64,000 bases of DNA from DASUAO01 sp046484625 (GTDB taxonomy: Bacteria; Actinomycetota; Acidimicrobiia; IMCC26256; PALSA-555), in the NCBI GenBank assembly GCA_046484625.1, contig JAWOIO010000127.1:34889-98888 (forward strand), given 5' to 3'. A program made the translations under genes and the position numbers. Positions 1 through 8,706 of the stretch are shown here, piece by piece (positions within the stretch are counted from its first letter, which is position 1; each line of letters opens with the position of its first letter). The notes beneath the pieces were generated by a model. It was given only the letters and a program-made list of their open reading frames with translations, searched no databases and was not told where the DNA came from.

Positions 1-276
1 CTCCAGCAGGAGGTCTGGGAGCGGATGGGCGTCGACGTGAAGTCGGCGGTGAAGGGTGTGCTCGCCGCGCCGGACCGACCCATCTTCCAGGCGATGCTGT
101 TCTCGAAGATCGTCCCCAACTGCCGCAAGCTCGGTCTGCTCGACGCCGCCGACGGCTGGCTGCGCGAGAAGTTCACCGATCTCGGTGTCATCCAGTTCGA
201 GCACATGGCCGACACCGGCGAGGAGTACGGCGAGTTCGACGAGGTCGCCAAGGACCGCGCCGTCGCCAACGCCTGA
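1..276 (+). CDS. C-terminal fragment of an unidentified protein
   Basis: Frame 1 is open from the first base to a TGA at 274-276, so this is the last 91 codons of a gene that begins before the window. An internal ATG at 25 is the first in-frame one but is unlikely to be the true start, since the reading frame is already open upstream. The peptide is acidic and largely helical, with a motif around PIFQAMLFSKIVPNCRKLGL and a tail rich in Glu and Asp. I do not recognise the family; a helical ferritin-like or diiron protein is a guess only. A bidirectional hairpin follows 11 bases after the stop, and the next gene converges on it. Confidence 0.7.
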   Translation, partial: LQQEVWERMGVDVKSAVKGVLAAPDRPIFQAMLFSKIVPNCRKLGLLDAADGWLREKFTDLGVIQFEHMADTGEEYGEFDEVAKDRAVANA

Positions 277-287
277 TCGCCCGGTCG

Positions 288-346
288 CCAATGTTCTGGC
301 GTCACTAATTGGCGTATATCGCCTGCTTCTGACGCAAGAACGTTGG
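288..346. terminator. Bidirectional terminator hairpin with GCGTCA/TGACGC arms
   Basis: Arms 288-304 and 330-346 pair over 17 positions with one G-U wobble and one mismatch. A small GGCG/CGCC stem sits in the loop at 311-323. It lies between two convergent genes, so it probably ends both transcripts. The arm core TTCT(T/G)GCGTCA recurs in the hairpin at 50084-50134 and, in altered form, at 37904 and 57694. No long U-tract follows, as is usual in high-GC actinobacteria. Confidence 0.65.
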
Positions 347-349
347 AGG

Positions 350-1402
350 TCAGGCGTCCTGGAGCCGACGGGCGCGCTTGTCGGCGTACATCGCGGCGTC
401 GGCCGTCGCGATCAGCGCTTCGAGGGTGACGGGGTTCGCGGGGTCGAACAGCGCCGCGCCCATGCTCACCTCGATGGGTGGGTCCTCGCGGTCACGACCT
501 TCCCAGTTGAAGGCGAACCGCAGGCGATCGAGCAGCTCGGGCACCGAGGCGTGCGGCGTGTCGCTCGCGAGCACGCAGAACTCGTCGCCGCCGACGCGTG
601 CGATGACGTCGGTGGTGCGCAACGTGTGGGTGAGCGTCCGCGCGAGCCGCTTGAGGAGCTCGTCGCCGGCCGCGTGACCGAGACGGTCGTTCACGACCTT
701 CAGGTTGTCGAGGTCCAGGTAGACCAGCGCGGTGGGGCGGTCGAAGCGCACCGCCGATGCGAGCACGTGGGTACCCACGGCGAAGAGCCCGTTGCGATTG
801 GCCAGGCCGGTGAGCTCGTCGAGGCCGGCCCGCTGACGTCCTTCGAGCTCCTCTTCCGCGGTCGCGGCCAGGTCGCGGAGCAGTCGTTCGTCCTCGGCGC
901 CCAGGTAGCGGGGGTGGTGGTCGACGAGGCAGAGCGTGCCGACGCGCCGACCGTTCCCGACGAGCAGGGGACAGGCGGCGAAGAACCGGAACTTCGGGTG
1001 CGCGCTCACGAGCGGGTCGTCGGCGTACCGGGGGTCCGACGACAGGTCGTGGACGACGAACAGGTCGCCGTCGGAGAACGTCTTCTCGCAGAAGGAGAGC
1101 GCGCGTGGCGCCTGCGTCAGGTCGAGCCCGTGGCGCGACGCGAACCAGGAGCGGTCCCCGTCGAAGAGGGTGACCACGGCGATGTCGGTCGCGAACAGCC
1201 GCTGGGCGATGCGGGTGATGCGCTCGAAGCGCTCGGCGTCGGTCGCGTCCAGCGCGGCGAGCGGCGCGGCATCGGGTGTCGGCACCTCGACCGTGGGAGC
1301 CGGTTCGGGCGCGACGGAACCCCCGGCGTCGTCCGGGCCTCCCGGGCCCTGGGCCACCCACTCCACACCTGCGAAGGTAGCCCCACTGGCCAATCCAGGC
1401 AC
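350..1402 (-). CDS. GAF-GGDEF diguanylate cyclase
   Basis: Makes the second messenger c-di-GMP from two GTP, probably in response to a ligand or redox state sensed by the GAF domain. From the GTG at 1402 the protein is 350 aa: a short Ala/Pro-rich start, a GAF domain at about residues 50-190, then a GGDEF domain to the end. The active-site sequence RVGGDEFCVLA is intact. An RTTD motif lies five residues before GGDEF, the spacing of the product-inhibition I-site. There are no membrane segments. The start is uncertain: GTG at 1402, 1366 and 1357 are all possible, while the longer frame to 1591 overlaps RNase J and is unlikely. It is divergent from rnj. Confidence 0.85.
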   Translation of the reverse strand: MPGLASGATFAGVEWVAQGPGGPDDAGGSVAPEPAPTVEVPTPDAAPLAALDATDAERFERITRIAQRLFATDIAVVTLFDGDRSWFASRHGLDLTQAPRALSFCEKTFSDGDLFVVHDLSSDPRYADDPLVSAHPKFRFFAACPLLVGNGRRVGTLCLVDHHPRYLGAEDERLLRDLAATAEEELEGRQRAGLDELTGLANRNGLFAVGTHVLASAVRFDRPTALVYLDLDNLKVVNDRLGHAAGDELLKRLARTLTHTLRTTDVIARVGGDEFCVLASDTPHASVPELLDRLRFAFNWEGRDREDPPIEVSMGAALFDPANPVTLEALIATADAAMYADKRARRLQDA

Positions 1403-1430
1403 AATGTCACGGGCAGTAACCTCGGGGCCG

Positions 1431-3092
1431 ATGACTGCTCCCGTCCGGATCGTGTTCCTCGGGGGTCTGGGCGAGATCGGGCGGAACTGCTTCTGCCTCG
1501 AGGTCGAGGGCCGGATCGTGGTCGTGGACTGCGGGCTCATGTTCCCCGACGCCGACATGCCCGGGGTCGACCTCGTCCTGCCCGACTTCACCTATCTCCG
1601 GGACCATGCCGACCAGGTCGACGGGATCGTGCTCACCCACGGCCACGAGGACCACGTCGGTGGCCTCGCCTACCTCCTGCGGGACGTCCCGGCGCCGATC
1701 TACGGCTCGCCGCTGTCGCTCGGGTTCGCCCGGAAGCGGCTCGAGGAGGCCCGGCTCATGGGCTCGACCGAGCTCGTCCCCGTCGAGGGCGGCGAGACCC
1801 ACCGGATCGGGCCGATCGACGCGGAGTTCATCCCGGTCACCCACTCCGTGCCGCACGCCTTCGCGGTCGCGTACTCCACTCCCGTGGGCACGATCCTGCA
1901 CACCGGCGACTTCAAGATCGACCTCACACCGGTCGACGGACGCCGGACCGACCTCGCCCGCCTCGGCGAGCTCGGGCGGGCCGGGGTCCGGCTGCTGCTC
2001 TCGGACTCGACCAACGCCGAGCGACCGGGCCACACCGAGTCGGAGTCGCTCGTGGGGCCCTCGATCCGCGGGATCCTGCGTGACCATCCGGACCGGCGGT
2101 TCATCGTCGCGTCGTTCGCCTCGCACCTGCATCGGGTGCAGCAGGTTGCCGAGGAGGCCGTCGCCGCCGGCCGTCGGGTCGCGTTCCTCGGGCGGTCGAT
2201 GGTCCACAACACCGCGCTCGCGCGCGAGATGGGGTTGCTGGATCTGCCCGTCGATCGCGTGATCGACATCGAGGACGCGGCGCGTTACGAACCCGGCGAG
2301 GTGTGCGTCATCTGCACGGGTTCGCAGGGCGAGCCGATGAGTGCGCTGTCGCTCATGGCCGCGCACGAGCACAAGCACGTGAAGATCAGCGCCGACGACG
2401 TCGTCGTGATCTCGGCGCACGCGATTCCCGGCAACGAGTCGAGCGTGGGGCGCGTCATCGACTCGCTGCACCGCGCGGGCGCCGAGGTGCTTCACGGCGG
2501 GGACGCGTCCGTGCACGTGTCGGGCCACGCATCGCAGGAAGAGCTGAAGTACATGCTCGACATCGTGCAGCCCGAGTGGTTCGTGCCCGTGCACGGCGAG
2601 TACCGGCACATGGTCCATCACATGCGCCTCGCGCTCCAGATGGGCGTTCCGGACGACCGGATCTTCGTCTGCGAGGACGGCGACGCCGTGACCCTCGACG
2701 AGAACGGTGCCGACGTCGAGCGCCGAGCGGTGCCCGCCGGCTACCAGTACGTCGACGGGAACAGCAGCGATGTGGGTCACGAGGTCCTGCGCGACCGGAG
2801 GACGTTGGCCGAGGAGGGCTTCGTCGTGGTGATCGTGACCGTCGATGCCGTCACCGGTGAGGTGGTCACGGGGCCCGAGATCGTGACCCGCGGCTGGATC
2901 CACGCCGACGAGGCGGAGGAGCTCCTCGACGACGCACGCGCCGCGGTCACGGCGTCGCTGGCCGAAGCGGCGGCCGAGGGCGCGACCGACTTCGAGACGC
3001 TACGCCGCCACACCCGGCGCGCCGTGGGGCGTCTCATCAACCAGCGCACTCGGAGGCGGCCGGCGATCATCCCGGTCGTGATGGAAGTCTGA
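1431..3092 (+). CDS. rnj: Ribonuclease J
   Basis: Metallo-beta-lactamase/beta-CASP nuclease with 5'-3' exonuclease and endonuclease activity in rRNA maturation and mRNA decay. The 553-aa product has the usual length. The zinc-binding HGHEDH motif is at residues 70-75, followed by the beta-CASP region with SDSTNAE and the C-terminal RNase J domain containing the VHGEYRHM motif. The ATG at 1431 is chosen because translation from it begins directly at the conserved first strand (VRIVFLGGLGEIG); the longer frame upstream overlaps the divergent cyclase. It is followed after 10 bases by an SDR gene and then ftsK, an order common in actinobacteria. Confidence 0.95.
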   Translation: MTAPVRIVFLGGLGEIGRNCFCLEVEGRIVVVDCGLMFPDADMPGVDLVLPDFTYLRDHADQVDGIVLTHGHEDHVGGLAYLLRDVPAPIYGSPLSLGFARKRLEEARLMGSTELVPVEGGETHRIGPIDAEFIPVTHSVPHAFAVAYSTPVGTILHTGDFKIDLTPVDGRRTDLARLGELGRAGVRLLLSDSTNAERPGHTESESLVGPSIRGILRDHPDRRFIVASFASHLHRVQQVAEEAVAAGRRVAFLGRSMVHNTALAREMGLLDLPVDRVIDIEDAARYEPGEVCVICTGSQGEPMSALSLMAAHEHKHVKISADDVVVISAHAIPGNESSVGRVIDSLHRAGAEVLHGGDASVHVSGHASQEELKYMLDIVQPEWFVPVHGEYRHMVHHMRLALQMGVPDDRIFVCEDGDAVTLDENGADVERRAVPAGYQYVDGNSSDVGHEVLRDRRTLAEEGFVVVIVTVDAVTGEVVTGPEIVTRGWIHADEAEELLDDARAAVTASLAEAAAEGATDFETLRRHTRRAVGRLINQRTRRRPAIIPVVMEV

Positions 3093-3102
3093 GGCGTCGC
3101 CA

Positions 3103-3891
3103 GTGATCCGCGACTGGTCGAACTTCATCGGCGGGCGGACGGCCGTCGTGACGGGCTCGGGTGCCGGCGTGGGCCGCGCGATCGCGATGCACATGGCACG
3201 CGCGGGTGCGGAGGTCTGGATCAACGACCTCGACCCCGGGCGCGCCGAGAGCGTCGTCGGCGAGATCGCCGGGGAGGGTGGGACCGCGTACCCGGTGGTC
3301 GCCGACGTCTGCGACCCCGCGTCAGTGCGGGAGATGGTCGCCGCCACCGGCCCGGTCGACATCCTCGTGAACAACGCGGGGAGCGGTGTTCGGGCGTTCA
3401 GCGAGGGCCGGGCCCGCCTCGCCACGTTCGCCGAGGCCTCGCCGAGCGAGTGGGGGCCGGTGATGCGGGTGAACCTCACTGGGGTGCTCCACGTCACCCA
3501 TTCCTACCTGCCCGAGATGATCGAGCAGCGGTGGGGCCGCATCCTGACGATCGTCTCCGATGCCGGCCGCAGGGGTGAGCGACTCCAGGTCGTCTACGGC
3601 GCGGCGAAGGCCGCGGCGATGGGGTTCTCGCGGGGCCTGGCTGCCGAGGTGGGCCGCGACGGCATCACCGTGAACTGCATCGCGCTCGGCTCGATGGCGC
3701 ACGGAGCCCTGGCCGATGCCATCGACGCGGACCCCGGGTTCGAGGCCAAGCAGGCCCGGCCCTATCCCGTGGGTCGCCTCGGCCGGGTCGACGACCCGGC
3801 ACCGCTCGCCGTCCTGCTGTGCAGCGACGCCGCGGAGTGGATCACCGGCCAGGTCTATCCCGTCGACGGAGGATACGTCCCCGCGCTCTGA
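3103..3891 (+). CDS. Short-chain dehydrogenase/reductase
   Basis: Cytoplasmic NAD(P)-dependent oxidoreductase of the classical SDR family, 262 aa. Seen in the sequence: the nucleotide-binding TGSGAGVG near residue 18, NNAG at about 89-92, a catalytic Ser in IVSDAGR, and the YGAAK (YxxxK) motif. The C-terminal VDGGY is typical of FabG-like enzymes, but the substrate cannot be read from sequence. It starts with GTG 10 bases after rnj, so it is probably co-transcribed. A strong hairpin begins 22 bases after its stop and may end the rnj-SDR transcript before ftsK. Confidence 0.85.
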   Translation: MIRDWSNFIGGRTAVVTGSGAGVGRAIAMHMARAGAEVWINDLDPGRAESVVGEIAGEGGTAYPVVADVCDPASVREMVAATGPVDILVNNAGSGVRAFSEGRARLATFAEASPSEWGPVMRVNLTGVLHVTHSYLPEMIEQRWGRILTIVSDAGRRGERLQVVYGAAKAAAMGFSRGLAAEVGRDGITVNCIALGSMAHGALADAIDADPGFEAKQARPYPVGRLGRVDDPAPLAVLLCSDAAEWITGQVYPVDGGYVPAL

Positions 3892-3913
3892 GGTCGGCAC
3901 GCTCCGCCCCCCA

Positions 3914-3968
3914 GGGCTTCTCGGCACGCTGGTTGTTGCCAGGCAACGCTGAACGTGCCGAGAAGCCC
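3914..3968. terminator. Nested hairpin, TTCTCGGCACG family
   Basis: Perfect 15-bp arms at 3914-3928 and 3954-3968 (GGGCTTCTCGGCACG and its complement) enclose a second perfect stem, GTTGCC/GGCAAC, near 3933-3945. It lies between the SDR and ftsK, both on the plus strand. The same nested design, with the arm core TTCTCGGC and inner GTTGC/GCAAC, recurs after ftsK at 6642-6690. Confidence 0.65.
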
Positions 3969-4048
3969 GCGCGGTGCACGTGTGACGCCGTGCGGTGGGC
4001 GTGCAGGTATCCGACTGTGGCAGGTGTGGCCAGTGTTACCGTTGCCCG

Positions 4049-6634
4049 ATGGCTACTCGCACGTCGGCGCGTCGCGCTCCTGCCCGCTCCAAGGGCTCCA
4101 AGGGCTCCAAGGGCTCCAAGGGCTCGGGCTCCAAGGGCTCGGGCTCCAAGGGCTCGGGCTCCATGTCCGGTCGCGCCAGCGCGCGCAAGGGATCGGGGTC
4201 ACGCGCTCGGCCGGCGGGCAAGGGCGGCCGCGCCACGTCCGCACCCACGCGGACCGAGCGAGTCCGTGCCGCGGCCCGGAGGGAGCTCGCGGGTCACGCC
4301 GCGGACGCCACCGCCGTCGGCCTGATCGTCCTCGGCGCCCTCACGACGCTCGGGCTGGTCTCCGACCTGGCGGGACCGGTCGGCTCCGGGCTCGCCGACG
4401 GCTTCGGCGCACTGATCGGCCGGGCCCGGTTCGCGGTCCCGATCGTCTGCCTGTTCTTCGCGATCCTCCTCTTCCGTCAGCGACCCGCGGCGCGGCGGGC
4501 GCTCGAGGCGGAGGAAGCCGGCGAGGACAGCCCGCCGGAGCCTGCGCCGCTCCGGGTCGCGATCGGTGTCGGCCTGATCGGCCTCGCGGCCGTCGGCACC
4601 CTGCACCTCGCGTTCGACCGCCCCGCCGTCGACGGCTCGCTCGACCGCCTCCGCGACGCAGGCGGGGTCATCGGTGCGGCGATCGGTGGGCCGCTCGCGG
4701 CTGCCGCCGGCACCGTCGGCGCCGGGATCGTCCTCGGGGGGCTGTTCGTGCTCGGTGCGCTCCTCGCTCCCGGCGTCCCGATGCGCGACGTCGTCGCCAT
4801 GTTCGGCCGAGGGGCGCGCTCGGCCGGATCCCGTCTCGGTAGCCGCGCCCGCCGGTTCGGCGACCTCAGCGACGGCGCACCGCGGCCGACGCCCGACGAC
4901 GAGATCGACCTCACCGCGCCGATCCCACCGGTCTACGACGAGTCGCTGCCCCCCGAGGAGCCGGTCGCCGCCGGCGACGCCTTTGCCGGCGACGAGCCCG
5001 ACCTGCCGCAGGTGACGCTCTACGACGTCGAGACCGACGCCGCGCCCGACGCCGCGCCCGATCGGGACGTCGACATGCACGCGCCGGCGCCGGTCCCCAC
5101 CGTGGTCGAGGACGACGGCCAGGTCGCGCTCGACCTCGGGGCCCGATCGGGTCGCCGCGGCGGGTGGAAGCTGCCGCCGAAGAACCTCCTCAAGAAGGGT
5201 GATGCCAAGCCCACCGACCGGCGCCTCGTCGAGGAGGGCGGCAAGGTGCTGGCCGAGGCGCTCCGCGAGCACGGCGTCGACGCCAAGCTCATCGGCATGA
5301 CGGTCGGCCCGACCGTCACCCGCTACGAGCTCGAGCTCGCACCCGGCGTGAAGGTGAACCGCGTCACCGGGCTGAGCCACGACATCGCGTACGCGATGGC
5401 GTCGGCCGACGTGCGTATCCTCGCCCCGATCCCCGGTCGGTCGGCGATCGGCGTCGAGGTGCCGAACAAGACCCGGCAGCTGGTGACGCTCGGCGACATC
5501 CTCACCTCGCCCGAGGCCAAGGCCGCCACCCAGCCGCTCGAGGTGGGGCTCGGTCGCGACATCGCCGGGCGCGCGGTGATGCTCGACCTGGCCACGCTGC
5601 CGCACGTGCTGATCGCGGGCGCCACCGGTGCGGGAAAGTCGAGCTGCATCAACTCGCTCGTGACGTCGCTGCTCATGCGCAACACGCCCGATCAGGTACG
5701 TCTCATCCTCGTCGACCCCAAGCGAGTCGAGCTCGGCGCGTACAACGACCTGCCGCACCTGCTCACGCCGGTGGTCACGAACCCGAAGAAGGCGGCGAAC
5801 GCGCTCGACTGGGCCGTGCGCGAGATGGACATGCGCTACGAGGCGCTCGCGGATGTCGGCGTGCGCGACATCACCGGCTACAACGCGGCGTACGACCGGG
5901 GTGAGCTGCCGTCGCCCGAGGAGCCCGACCCGGTCACGGGCAAGGGCTACGAGCGGCTGCCGCACATCGTCATCGTCGTCGACGAGCTGAACGACCTGAT
6001 GATGGTCGCCGCGCGCGACGTCGAAGCGAGCGTGTGCCGGATCGCGCAGATGGCCCGCGCCGTCGGCATCCACCTCGTGATCGCGACGCAGCGCCCCTCG
6101 GTCGACGTCATCACGGGTGTCATCAAGGCCAACGTGCCGAGCCGCCTCGCCTTCAGCGTGTCGAGCCTCGCCGACTCGCGTGTGATCCTCGACCAGGCCG
6201 GCGCCGAGAAGCTCATCGGACAGGGGGACCTGCTCGCGCTCACCGCCAGCTCCAGCCGGGCCCAGCGGATCCAGGGCGCCTGGGTCGACGAGTCCTGCGT
6301 GCGAAAGGTCGCAGCCCACTGGAAGCGCCAGGCCGGCGAGGTGACCTATGTCGAGGGGATCGCCGAGGAGACCCCGCAGTCAGGTGGCCGCAGCTCCGAC
6401 GACAGCGACGACGACCCGCTCCTCGTCGAGGCGATGGAGCTCGTCGTGCGCGGTGGCCTCGGCTCGACGTCGATGCTCCAGCGCAAGCTGCGGGTCGGGT
6501 TCTCCAGGGCCGGTCGGCTCATGGACCTGCTCGAGCGCAAGGGGGTCGTCGGTCCGTCGACCGGGTCGAAGGCCCGCGACGTGCTGATGACCGTCGAGGA
6601 GTTCGAGGGCATGGAGCGCCGCGGCGCCGAGTGA
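4049..6634 (+). CDS. ftsK: DNA translocase FtsK/SpoIIIE
   Basis: Septum-associated ATPase that pumps chromosomal DNA during division. The 861-aa product has a basic, repeat-bearing N-terminus (KGS repeats at residues 15-38), about four membrane segments at roughly 85-260, an acidic linker, and the RecA-like motor. Walker A GATGAGKS is at 524-531 and Walker B is VVDELNDLMM with Asp645-Glu646; the usual A of DELADLMM is N here. A C-terminal winged-helix gamma domain (about 795-855) would read KOPS-like DNA sites. The ATG at 4049 is chosen over one at 3995 because only it starts directly at the basic N-terminus. Hairpins flank the gene on both sides. Confidence 0.95.
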   Translation: MATRTSARRAPARSKGSKGSKGSKGSGSKGSGSKGSGSMSGRASARKGSGSRARPAGKGGRATSAPTRTERVRAAARRELAGHAADATAVGLIVLGALTTLGLVSDLAGPVGSGLADGFGALIGRARFAVPIVCLFFAILLFRQRPAARRALEAEEAGEDSPPEPAPLRVAIGVGLIGLAAVGTLHLAFDRPAVDGSLDRLRDAGGVIGAAIGGPLAAAAGTVGAGIVLGGLFVLGALLAPGVPMRDVVAMFGRGARSAGSRLGSRARRFGDLSDGAPRPTPDDEIDLTAPIPPVYDESLPPEEPVAAGDAFAGDEPDLPQVTLYDVETDAAPDAAPDRDVDMHAPAPVPTVVEDDGQVALDLGARSGRRGGWKLPPKNLLKKGDAKPTDRRLVEEGGKVLAEALREHGVDAKLIGMTVGPTVTRYELELAPGVKVNRVTGLSHDIAYAMASADVRILAPIPGRSAIGVEVPNKTRQLVTLGDILTSPEAKAATQPLEVGLGRDIAGRAVMLDLATLPHVLIAGATGAGKSSCINSLVTSLLMRNTPDQVRLILVDPKRVELGAYNDLPHLLTPVVTNPKKAANALDWAVREMDMRYEALADVGVRDITGYNAAYDRGELPSPEEPDPVTGKGYERLPHIVIVVDELNDLMMVAARDVEASVCRIAQMARAVGIHLVIATQRPSVDVITGVIKANVPSRLAFSVSSLADSRVILDQAGAEKLIGQGDLLALTASSSRAQRIQGAWVDESCVRKVAAHWKRQAGEVTYVEGIAEETPQSGGRSSDDSDDDPLLVEAMELVVRGGLGSTSMLQRKLRVGFSRAGRLMDLLERKGVVGPSTGSKARDVLMTVEEFEGMERRGAE
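4091..4162 (+). repeat. In-frame 9-bp and 15-bp tandem repeats in ftsK
   Basis: Three copies of AAGGGCTCC (4091-4117) are followed by three copies of AAGGGCTCGGGCTCC (4118-4162). They encode KGS x3 then KGSGS x3 in the cytoplasmic N-terminal tail of FtsK. Copies are identical within each block, which suggests recent expansion by slippage; changes in copy number would stay in frame. Confidence 0.9.
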
Positions 6635-6641
6635 CCCCGCG

Positions 6642-6690
6642 GTTCTCGGCACGTTCGACGTTGCACAGCAACGCTCAGCGGGCCGAGAAC
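6642..6690. terminator. Nested hairpin after ftsK, TTCTCGGC family
   Basis: Outer arms GTTCTCGGC (6642-6650) and its complement (6682-6690) enclose a perfect inner stem CGTTGC/GCAACG at 6659-6673 with a 3-nt loop. It begins 8 bases after the ftsK stop and ends 24 bases before rimO. Both the arm core and the inner stem match the element at 3914-3968. Confidence 0.6.
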
Positions 6691-6714
6691 GGGGGCGCCA
6701 GTAGCATCGGCGGG

Positions 6715-8100
6715 ATGCCCGCGGTCGATCGGTCCACCCTCGGCGCACCTGGCGCGTCCGGAGCGACCGCCGCGATGGGCACGTTCTGGGTCGAGACGCT
6801 CGGCTGTCCGAAGAACGAGGTCGACTCCGACAAGATCGTCGCGTCCCTCGTCGGCGACGGACTGGTCCCGGCGGCCTCCAGCGACGACGCCGACCTCGTC
6901 GTCGTGAACACCTGCGCGTTCGTCGAAGCCGCCCGGCAGGAGTCGGTGGAGACGGTGCTCGACCTCTCGGGACGGCGCCGGGCCGACTCCCGGCTCGTCG
7001 TCACCGGATGCATGGCCGAGCGCTACGGGACCGAGCTCTCCGAGGCGCTTCCGGAGGTCGATGCCGTCGTCGGGTTCGCGGGTGAGGGCTCGCTCTCGCA
7101 GTACTCGCCCGTCGAGCTGCTGGCCGGTCGCAAGCCGATCGGGGTCCGCGACCTGCTCGAGATCGAGCGGGGCGCCGCGAGCGCTCCGTGGGCGTACCTC
7201 AAGGTCGCGGAGGGCTGCGATCGGGCGTGCGCGTTCTGTGCGATCCCGTCGTTCCGGGGCGCCCAGCGCTCACGAAGCGACGACGCCATCGTCGCCGAGG
7301 CCCGCACACTGGTGCACGGCGGTGCCGCCGAGCTCGTGCTCGTCGCGCAGGACATCGCCTGGTACGGACGGGACGTCGGGAGACCGGGCGGGCTTGCTCC
7401 TCTGCTCCGTCGCCTCGACCGCGAGCTCGCGGGCGACGGCCTCGCGCGCATCCGGCTGCTCTACCTCTACCCGAGCGAGGTCAAGGGTGCGCTCCTCGAC
7501 GCGATCCTCGAGGTGCCGACCGTCGTCCCGTACTTCGACCTGTCGTTGCAGCACGCCGACCGTGCGCTCCTCGCCCGGATGAAGCGTTGGGGGAGTGGTG
7601 ACCGGTTCCGGTCGATCATCGCCGACATCCGCGAGCGTTCGCCGGAAGCGGCGTTCCGGTCCTCGTTCATCGTCGGCTTCCCCGGCGAGACGGAGGCCGC
7701 GCACGACACCCTCCTCGAGTTCCTCGCCGACGTCGAGCTCGACTGGGCCGGCTTCTTCCTGTTCTCGCCCGAGGACGGCACGCCGGCGTCCGGTCTCGAC
7801 GGCGTCGTCCCCGACCGGGTGACGGGCGAGTGGATCCGCGAGTGCGACGAGCTCCAGTCGCGCATCACCGCGGCCGCACGCGACGCACTCGTCGCGGCCG
7901 GCACCGAGGTCGAGGTGCTCGTCGACGGCGTGGGCGAGCACGGCGACGCCCATGGGCGGACCCACCGCGAGGCGCCCGAGATCGACGGTGTCGTCCACCT
8001 CGAGGGCGCCCAGGCCCGCCCCGGCTCGATCGTGCGGGCGAAGGTCGTCGGCGCGGCGGGGACGGACCTCACGGCCACCCCGATCGAGGTGCTCCGATGA
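6715..8100 (+). CDS. rimO: Ribosomal protein S12 methylthiotransferase RimO
   Basis: Radical-SAM enzyme that adds a methylthio group to the conserved Asp of ribosomal protein S12. The 461-aa product has the N-terminal UPF0004 domain with three cluster cysteines (LGCPKN, NTCAF, TGCMAE), the radical-SAM CDRACAFC motif, and a C-terminal TRAM domain. The motif CPKNEVDS separates it from MiaB, which has YGCQMN. Start choice: ATG 6715 gives 20 extra residues; ATG 6775 (MGTFWVETLGC) starts right at the domain and is a real alternative. It overlaps pgsA by 4 bases (ATGA), implying translational coupling. Confidence 0.93.
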   Translation: MPAVDRSTLGAPGASGATAAMGTFWVETLGCPKNEVDSDKIVASLVGDGLVPAASSDDADLVVVNTCAFVEAARQESVETVLDLSGRRRADSRLVVTGCMAERYGTELSEALPEVDAVVGFAGEGSLSQYSPVELLAGRKPIGVRDLLEIERGAASAPWAYLKVAEGCDRACAFCAIPSFRGAQRSRSDDAIVAEARTLVHGGAAELVLVAQDIAWYGRDVGRPGGLAPLLRRLDRELAGDGLARIRLLYLYPSEVKGALLDAILEVPTVVPYFDLSLQHADRALLARMKRWGSGDRFRSIIADIRERSPEAAFRSSFIVGFPGETEAAHDTLLEFLADVELDWAGFFLFSPEDGTPASGLDGVVPDRVTGEWIRECDELQSRITAAARDALVAAGTEVEVLVDGVGEHGDAHGRTHREAPEIDGVVHLEGAQARPGSIVRAKVVGAAGTDLTATPIEVLR

Positions 8101-8681
8101 CCTCGCCGACGAGGATCCCGGCAGCCGAGCGCATCAAGCGCTACACGGAGTCGGCGATCCTGACCCGGGCGAACGTCGTGACGATCGCGCGCTTGGTCCT
8201 CACGGTGCCGGTGCTCCTCCTGATGCTCGAGGAAGGCTCGACCTGGCTCACGTGGGGCGGGTGGTTCTTCCTGTCGGTCACCGACGGGCTCGACGGGTGG
8301 ATCGCCCGTCGCGACGGCACGACCCGGTCGGGGGCGTTCCTCGACCCGATCGCCGACAAGTTCCTCGTGCTCGGCGGGTTCGTGGTGCTGGCCATCAACG
8401 ACGACCTCTCCTGGGTGCCCGTGATCCTCGTGATCGCACGCGAGGTCGGGATCTAGGTCTACCGGTCCTTCGCCGGTCGGCGGGGCATCTCGCTCCCCGC
8501 CCGCCAGCTCGGCAAGTGGAAGGCCGTCCTCCAGTTCCTCGCGGTGGGGTTCGTGCTGTTCCCACCGACGGCCTCGGCGACGACGTTCCACCTCGTGATG
8601 GTGTGGTCGGCGGTCGCGATCTCGATCGTGTCGGCACTCGACATCGTGCGCCGCGGCTGGGTGGAGACCCGGGTCGCGTGA
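8097..8681 (+). pseudogene. pgsA: CDP-diacylglycerol-glycerol-3-phosphate 3-phosphatidyltransferase with internal TAG
   Basis: Committed step of phosphatidylglycerol synthesis, in the membrane. The start overlaps rimO (ATGA). Residues 1-119 are a good CDP-alcohol phosphotransferase: membrane helices and the catalytic pattern DGWIAR...GAFLDPIAD. Codon 120 (8454-8456) is TAG in the middle of the conserved REVGI-x-VYRS stretch. The same frame then stays open for another 74 codons with typical PgsA sequence (GKWKAVLQFLAVGFVLFPP) to a TGA at 8679-8681. One base change, for example from TCG, would restore a 194-aa protein. This may be a sequence error, a true nonsense mutation covered by another copy, or rare readthrough. 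Confidence 0.85.
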
Positions 8682-8706
8682 CGGGACCCCAACCGACGGG
8701 AGCAGG

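Noticed and set aside
3995..4048. Upstream ATG at 3995 as the ftsK start
   Set aside because: It would add a Cys-rich peptide with no similarity to FtsK and has no ribosome-binding site; ATG 4049 starts at the basic tail.
4199..6319. 706-codon minus-strand frame opposite ftsK
   Set aside because: Antisense shadow of ftsK; composition is Arg/Asp-rich and no motif is present.
8097..8681. TAG as a recoded sense codon (pyrrolysine or stop reassignment)
   Set aside because: TAG ends many intact genes in the window, and no recoding structure was recognised after it. A mutation or sequence error is simpler.
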